A stretch of DNA of 64,000 bases from Clostridiaceae bacterium (GTDB lineage: Bacteria > Bacillota > Clostridia > Lachnospirales > Lachnospiraceae), in contig CABIYE010000017.1 of assembly GCA_902362865.1 (NCBI GenBank), positions 1,883-65,882 of the forward strand. The letters are read 5' to 3'. Both the position numbers and the translations under genes were made by a program. Under the pieces are notes generated by a model. The model was not told where the DNA came from and did no database searches. It saw only the letters and a program-made list of their open reading frames with translations. Of this stretch, positions 59,807-64,000 are shown piece after piece. Within the stretch, counting starts at the first letter, position 1, and each line of letters begins with the position of its first letter.

Positions 59807-62341
59807 CTATTTCCTCATTTTTTTCAGAATCTGGATGATAGGAAGATTCAGAAAGGCTAATCCATATACCGTAAAAAGCTGCCCTAAATCAAGGCTTACG
59901 ACTTTAAATACACTTTGAAGCCCCGGTATCAGCATAACCGCAGTAATGAAAAATAATCCCAGCAAAAAAGCTCCTGTCAGGTACCTGTTATTAAAAAATC
60001 TATTTGTAAAAATAACAGGCCTGTCAGATTTACAGTTAAATCCGTGTACCAGACGTCCCGTGCACAAAGTTCCGAAAGCCATCGTACTTCCAAGGATACT
60101 TCCTCCTTCTCTCAGGCCAATCAGAAATGCCAGCATCGTTATAACACCAATACATAACCCTTCCGTCCCTATTTTAAAAAGAAAATCTTTTGTTAAAATC
60201 GATTCATTTTTCGGCCGCGGCTTCTCCTCCATCACCGCATTCGTATGTGGCTCCATCCCCAGTGCAATAGCCGGAAGACTGTCTGTCAGCAAATTAATAA
60301 AAAGGAGATGAACCGGGGCAAATGGAACCGGAAGACCTGCAATTGATGCAAAAAGGACTGTCAAAATACCTCCAAAATTACCGGATAATAAAAATTGGAT
60401 TGCATTTTTAATATTTTTATAAACATTCCTTCCATTTTCTACTGCTTTGATTATCGTAGCGAAATTATCATCCGTAAGCACCATAGAAGCCGCATCCTTA
60501 GCAACTTCTGTTCCGGTAATTCCCATAGCAACTCCTATATCTGCCTGCTTTAGGGCAGGAGCATCATTTACCCCATCGCCGGTCATGGCAACAATATTTC
60601 CTTTCTCCTGCCATGCACGGACAATTCTTATCTTATGCTCCGGCGATACCCTTGCATAAACGGAAATACCTTCTACAAATTCCTGAAGCTCTTCATCAGA
60701 CATTTCTTCAATTACAGCCCCTTCACACGCCTCTGAATCCTCCTTCAAAATGCCAATTCTGCGGGCAATTGCCGCAGCCGTCACCTTATGATCCCCGGTA
60801 ATCATAATTGGCTTAATTCCTGCCTTTATACATTCTATAACTGCATCCTTAGATTCCTCCCTCGGCGGATCCATCATAGAAATAAGACCAAGAAAAGTTA
60901 ATTGATTTTCATCCTCCAGAGTAATCTCCCTCTGGCTCGTCATTTCTCTATATGCAAATGCAAGAACCCGCAGACCTCCTTTAGAAAATTCCAGATTCTG
61001 TGTTTCTATTGCCTGCTTATCTTCTGCCGTAATTTCTCTTACATTCTCTCCTATTCTAATATAATTTACACAATCCAGCAGCACGTCTACGGCGCCCTTT
61101 ACTACCATTGTACAGACTCCATCAAAATTATGAAGCGTAGACATTAGCTTCCTGTCGCTGTCAAATGGTATTTCCGATTTTCTCTCATATTCCGCCCTTA
61201 CCTTAAGCGCATCTTTTCCTAATTTTTTTCCAAGATTAACCAGAGCTGTTTCCGTTGGATCTCCAATTTCCCTGCCATCTGTATTCGTAGAATCATTGCA
61301 GAGAATACTATAGACAAGAAGACGCTCCTGATTCTTTTCTGTCAACTGAATATTGTCAGCAGAAATTCTTTTTCCATCTACATAATAATCTTCTACCGTC
61401 ATCTTATTTTGAGTCAAAGTACCTGTTTTATCAGAACAGACAACCGACACGCTTCCTAACCCTTCCACTGCCTGCAGTTTCCTGATAATTGCATGTTCTT
61501 TTGCCATTTTCTGCGTACCAAAAGAAAGTACAATTGTTACGATAGAACTTAAAGCTTCCGGAATTGCCGCTACTGCCAGCGCTACCGCAAATAAAAATGC
61601 ATTTGCAGGTGAATCTCCCCTAAACACGCTGATACCAAATAAAATGCCACAGAAAATCAAAATAAGAATCGAAAGCTTCTTTCCAAAATCATCCAGATTT
61701 ATCTGGAGAGGAGTCCGTTTCTCAGATGTATTTTTTAAAAGGCCCGCAATCTTCCCAACCTCTGTATTCATCCCTATGCCGGTTACCTGATAAGAAGCAC
61801 GCCCATAAGTTACAAAACTTCCTGAAAATACTTTGTTAGTTTGATCGCCTAACGCTGCTCCTTCGGGCACTTCTCCCAAAGACTTCTCCACTGCCATACT
61901 CTCTCCGGTCAGCGCACTCTCATCCACTTTCAGACTGGCGCATTCTAACAATTTTCCATCTGCAGGAACACAATCACCGGCTTCCAGAACAACTTCATCT
62001 CCTATCGTAACTTCTCTCGCCGGAATTTTTTTAAGTATCCCATCTCGCATAACCTTTGCTTCCGGCGCCGATAATTCCTTCAGACTGTTTAAAGACTGCT
62101 CTGCTTTTACCGTCTGAACCGTACCCAAAATTGCATTAATCGTAATAACAATAAAAATAACTGCCGCACTTTCTGCTTCACCTAAAAAACCGGAAATAAT
62201 AGCAGAAATAATCAAAATAAGTACCAAAAAATCCTTGAATTGTTCCAGGAAAATCCGAACAACACTTTTTCTTTTTCCCTCTTCCAACTCATTAAATCCA
62301 TATCTTTTTTGGTTTTGTTTTACCTGTTCACTAGTCAGCAT
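59807..62341 (-). CDS. P-type cation ATPase, Ca2+/Mn2+ efflux type
   Basis: ATG 62341 has GAGAGGAG upstream and gives 844 residues; a reading from 62389 runs into the leader. N-terminal cation-ATPase domain, actuator T-G-E-S, M4 motif A-I-P-E-A-L, phosphorylated Asp in S-D-K-T-G-T-L-T (near 304), hinge T-G-D-G-V-N-D-A-P, and M6 N-L-L-T-D-S-L-P-A-I-A-L-G. The P-E-A-L plus N-x-x-x-D pattern fits SERCA/SPCA-like pumps that move Ca2+ or Mn2+ out of the cytoplasm. Control by a yybP-ykoY riboswitch favours manganese, as for the Lactococcus YoaB and pneumococcal MgtA pumps. Confidence 0.93.
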   Translation of the reverse strand: MLTSEQVKQNQKRYGFNELEEGKRKSVVRIFLEQFKDFLVLILIISAIISGFLGEAESAAVIFIVITINAILGTVQTVKAEQSLNSLKELSAPEAKVMRDGILKKIPAREVTIGDEVVLEAGDCVPADGKLLECASLKVDESALTGESMAVEKSLGEVPEGAALGDQTNKVFSGSFVTYGRASYQVTGIGMNTEVGKIAGLLKNTSEKRTPLQINLDDFGKKLSILILIFCGILFGISVFRGDSPANAFLFAVALAVAAIPEALSSIVTIVLSFGTQKMAKEHAIIRKLQAVEGLGSVSVVCSDKTGTLTQNKMTVEDYYVDGKRISADNIQLTEKNQERLLVYSILCNDSTNTDGREIGDPTETALVNLGKKLGKDALKVRAEYERKSEIPFDSDRKLMSTLHNFDGVCTMVVKGAVDVLLDCVNYIRIGENVREITAEDKQAIETQNLEFSKGGLRVLAFAYREMTSQREITLEDENQLTFLGLISMMDPPREESKDAVIECIKAGIKPIMITGDHKVTAAAIARRIGILKEDSEACEGAVIEEMSDEELQEFVEGISVYARVSPEHKIRIVRAWQEKGNIVAMTGDGVNDAPALKQADIGVAMGITGTEVAKDAASMVLTDDNFATIIKAVENGRNVYKNIKNAIQFLLSGNFGGILTVLFASIAGLPVPFAPVHLLFINLLTDSLPAIALGMEPHTNAVMEEKPRPKNESILTKDFLFKIGTEGLCIGVITMLAFLIGLREGGSILGSTMAFGTLCTGRLVHGFNCKSDRPVIFTNRFFNNRYLTGAFLLGLFFITAVMLIPGLQSVFKVVSLDLGQLFTVYGLAFLNLPIIQILKKMRK

Positions 62342-62418
62342 AGTATCTCCTCTCTTTCCGCAATAGAGTCCTCTTTTTATCTTTCCCACATTTGCATGTG
62401 GAAAATCCTATTTCATAA

Positions 62419-62463
62419 TAAAAAGAGACCTCTATTGCATACTAAATATGCAATAAAAGTCTC
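62419..62463 (-). terminator. Riboswitch expression-platform terminator
   Basis: On the minus strand arms 62463-62447 and 62441-62425 form a 17-bp stem with two G-U pairs and a 5-nt loop, followed by a T-rich tail. The distal arm (GCAATAGAG) can also pair with CTCTATTGC just before the ribosome site (62368-62360), a plausible antiterminator-like alternative. Confidence 0.88.
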
Positions 62464-62560
62464 ACCATTTCATTACGATACGGATGATAATCATCGTACT
62501 GACGACATCGTAAACATTTTCCCTGCTCTCTAAACAAGAAAATGCCAGTTACTCCCTTTT
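62464..62560 (-). ncRNA. yybP-ykoY (Mn2+) riboswitch aptamer
   Basis: Read on the minus strand, the leader has the family landmarks in order: AAAGGGAGTAAC (62548-62559), a CATTTTC/GAAAATG stem, ATGTCGTCAGTACG, a GATGAT/ATCATC hairpin, CCGTATCGTAATGA, and GAGAC entering the expression-platform hairpin. It precedes a Ca/Mn-type P-type ATPase, the commonest target of this riboswitch in Firmicutes. Manganese binding should prevent the terminator and turn the pump on. Confidence 0.85.
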
Positions 62561-62571
62561 ATCTATAGATT

Positions 62572-62600
62572 AATATATTAAAAATTATATTTTCTGTCAA
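62572..62600 (-). promoter_or_regulatory. Promoter of the riboswitch-ATPase transcript
   Basis: TTGACA (62595-62600) and TATATT (62572-62577) on the minus strand are 17 bp apart and place the transcript start just upstream of the aptamer. Confidence 0.7.
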
Positions 62601-62630
62601 CATTTTTATTCTACGAAAGACAAAATTTTT

Positions 62631-62717
62631 CTATTGTTTGATTTTACCACAAATTGAACACCGTGTAACAGTTTTAGCAGGTTCATCCACAACAAAAACC
62701 AGCTATGTACTACATTT
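62631..62717 (-). other. In-frame coding-like tail after the SLH gene stop
   Basis: After the TAG at 62718-62720 the same frame continues K-C-S-T, a second TAG (62703-62705), then L-V-F-V-V-D-E-P-A-K-T-V-T-R-C-S-I-C-G-K-I-K-Q and a final TAG (62631-62633). The C-S-I-C-G-K knuckle matches the C-x-x-C-G-K pattern inside the gene, so this looks like the lost end of the protein. Confidence 0.5.
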
Positions 62718-63707
62718 CTATATATGTTCTTCCGTTGGTAATCCTTCATCTACAACGATACCCCATGTTTTTTCTATATATTCACGAGAAAATTCTTTCC
62801 CACAATCTGTGCACTTTTCTATCCAGTAATAACCATCGTATACTCTCTCTGTAGTATTACCAGTATGACCTTCGTCAAAATAATCTACTTTATGCTGTGA
62901 TAAATCATTCACATCTGAAAAATACGCATGACATTTCTGACACTTATATAAGCCGCGCACATTCACATACTCTGCATAAAAGGTTCTATTCTTATGGCTG
63001 CATTCAGAACTTGGTTCACTCGGAGTTGTAATATTATTGTTATTACCACCGTCACCACTAGATGAACCATTTGAGTTGCCATTTCCGTTAAATCTTGAAA
63101 TCATAGTTGCGCATACGGCACGGTTTACGGTTCCCTGTGGATTAATCTTTCCTTGATCTCCTGTAATAATCCCCTTAGAAATACACCAATTCATACCAGC
63201 AAGGGCAAACGCACTTACGGAACTTCCATCCGGGAAATTATTTGCCGTTTCGGAAATAGATAAATCATATCCTAATTTATCTGCATACCGGTAAAGCATC
63301 GTTGCAAGCTGTTCACGGGTAATATCATCTGCAGGACCAAAGTTACCGCTTCCATCGGTATATCCTGTTATTATTCCGAATTGGCTCGCCCATGTGACAG
63401 GAACAGAATAAAAGTTGCCGTCCACTACGTCATTAAAAAGTGCCTTATAAGAAGTTTGTGGTCTGCCGTACATCCGATAGATAATCGTTGCGAACTGACT
63501 TCTTGCCAGCTTTTGAGATGGCCCGAATGTTGTAGCATTTAACCCGGTCATAAGACCTTGTTCCGATACATCTTTCACATAAGAATAATGCCAGTCATTC
63601 TCATGCACGTCATTATAATCACTTACATCTTTTGCACTTACAGTTAATCCAGCACAAAGAGTCATGACTATAACCATTAATAGCACACCTATCTTTTGCA
63701 GTTTCAT
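62718..63707 (-). CDS. SLH-domain surface protein with C-terminal zinc-knuckle-like repeats
   Basis: The product is 329 residues from ATG 63707 (GAGGAGG upstream). A signal peptide and three SLH repeats (about 28-210; N-D-V-H-E-N-D-W-H-Y, G-I-I-T-G, R-E-Q-L-A-T-M-L-Y-R-Y) are followed by an N/G/S-rich linker. The C-terminal domain carries Y-K-C-Q-K-C-H-A-Y-F and E-K-C-T-D-C-G-K-E-F cysteine pairs with nearby histidines. The SLH part would hold it to the wall, leaving the Cys-rich part exposed. It probably once extended further: see the frame after its stop. Confidence 0.88.
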   Translation of the reverse strand: MKLQKIGVLLMVIVMTLCAGLTVSAKDVSDYNDVHENDWHYSYVKDVSEQGLMTGLNATTFGPSQKLARSQFATIIYRMYGRPQTSYKALFNDVVDGNFYSVPVTWASQFGIITGYTDGSGNFGPADDITREQLATMLYRYADKLGYDLSISETANNFPDGSSVSAFALAGMNWCISKGIITGDQGKINPQGTVNRAVCATMISRFNGNGNSNGSSSGDGGNNNNITTPSEPSSECSHKNRTFYAEYVNVRGLYKCQKCHAYFSDVNDLSQHKVDYFDEGHTGNTTERVYDGYYWIEKCTDCGKEFSREYIEKTWGIVVDEGLPTEEHI

Positions 63708-64000
63708 TGCGTTTTCCTCCTCTAGTATTTTCTGAATATAAAGCTTGCTTTAATCCTTCTATGCTTCTTAATAATTGTATCAATTTTTATTGGTGTATTC
63801 AATCATTTTAATTAAACCTGAATTATTTAAAGTTACACAATGAAAGTGGCCGAAAACCACATAGTTACTGTATCTTAAAGTGTAATCAAAAAATTCTAAC
63901 ACTTCGATACACTTGCTTTTAGCAAAGAAGAGAACGCTCATTGCCCACAAAGCCCGAAAATACGGGCTTTCCGCAAAAAAATATCCGAGGAATCAACTTC
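63708..64000. other. Upstream region of the SLH gene, no gene found
   Basis: The stretch is A+T-rich near the SLH start. A small hairpin AAAGCCCG-AAAATA-CGGGCTTT lies at about 63947-63971 and may end a transcript entering from the right; no T run follows it on either strand. No ORF can be supported. Confidence 0.45.

Noticed and set aside
62462..62494. Tiny ORF M-I-I-I-R-I-V-M-K-W overlapping a five-codon ORF, followed by a terminator: looked like an attenuator leader peptide for the P-type ATPase
   Set aside because: The bases coincide with the conserved core of the yybP-ykoY aptamer, which explains the sequence and the following terminator without translation; no ribosome site precedes the ten-codon ORF.

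Overview
The window looks like chromosome of a Gram-positive gut anaerobe of the Lachnospiraceae (Clostridia). The evidence is strong AGGAGG-type ribosome binding sites, a sporulation gene (spmA), a complete V-type ATPase operon in place of an F-type one, huge secreted proteins built from LamG, FIVAR and NEAT-like modules, a V-K-T-G-D sortase-type anchor, and a manganese riboswitch before a P-type ATPase. Species cannot be fixed from the sequence alone.

Layout. 1-4995 (minus) is the N-terminal 1665 codons of a giant secreted LamG/FIVAR/discoidin protein that runs off the left edge. A tRNA-Lys(CUU) follows, then a structured palindromic element and a plus-strand run: a small membrane protein, an ATC-hydrolase-like protein, an M20 amidohydrolase and proC. 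8982-24943 (minus) is a haem-acquisition locus: a 2261-residue NEAT-like/FIVAR wall protein, a Shp-like haem protein, an IsdE-like lipoprotein, a FecCD permease, its ATPase, a YbaN protein and a CydDC-like ABC pair, with a DUF1002 protein at the end. Its promoter carries a clear dyad, and two paired winged-helix regulators (25297-27001), one DtxR-like, lie just upstream.

27177-35761 is an A+T-rich accessory block. It holds a LysR regulator, a type III toxin-antitoxin system (three 36-37 nt ToxI repeats, terminator, ToxN) and a six-gene cluster: LanC-like protein, CysK-like enzyme, YhdT/PanF-type transporter pair, cystathionine gamma-synthase-like enzyme and MalY/PatB-type C-S lyase. A perfect Met-box-type palindrome (TATAGTT-N3-AACTATA) sits in front of the cluster. 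This is my best candidate for an undescribed system: regulated uptake and thioether chemistry of an unidentified sulfur amino acid.

35771-39816 (minus) carries a two-gene ChrA-type transporter, a BaiA-like dehydrogenase, a thioredoxin, trmB and a LysR regulator. 40010-48704 (plus) is the V-ATPase operon in the order G/H-C-I-K-F-E-A-B-D. It is interrupted by a 133-bp structured palindrome at the end of the B gene and contains a solo repeat arm before the E gene. 48761-54466 (minus) has an SLH protein, glgB and a TPR/coiled-coil/AAA protein, with a 192-bp palindromic element whose arm matches the solo arm in the V-ATPase operon.

54497-57830 looks like a turnover hotspot: a frameshifted small gene, a response regulator cut off in its receiver domain and joined to a reversed RhuM fragment, then an intact ATPase plus PD-(D/E)XK nuclease pair that could be a defence module. 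The right end (minus) carries spmA, an AI-2E family transporter, a Ca/Mn-type P-type ATPase under a yybP-ykoY riboswitch, and an SLH protein with zinc-knuckle-like cysteines whose frame continues past two in-frame TAG codons.
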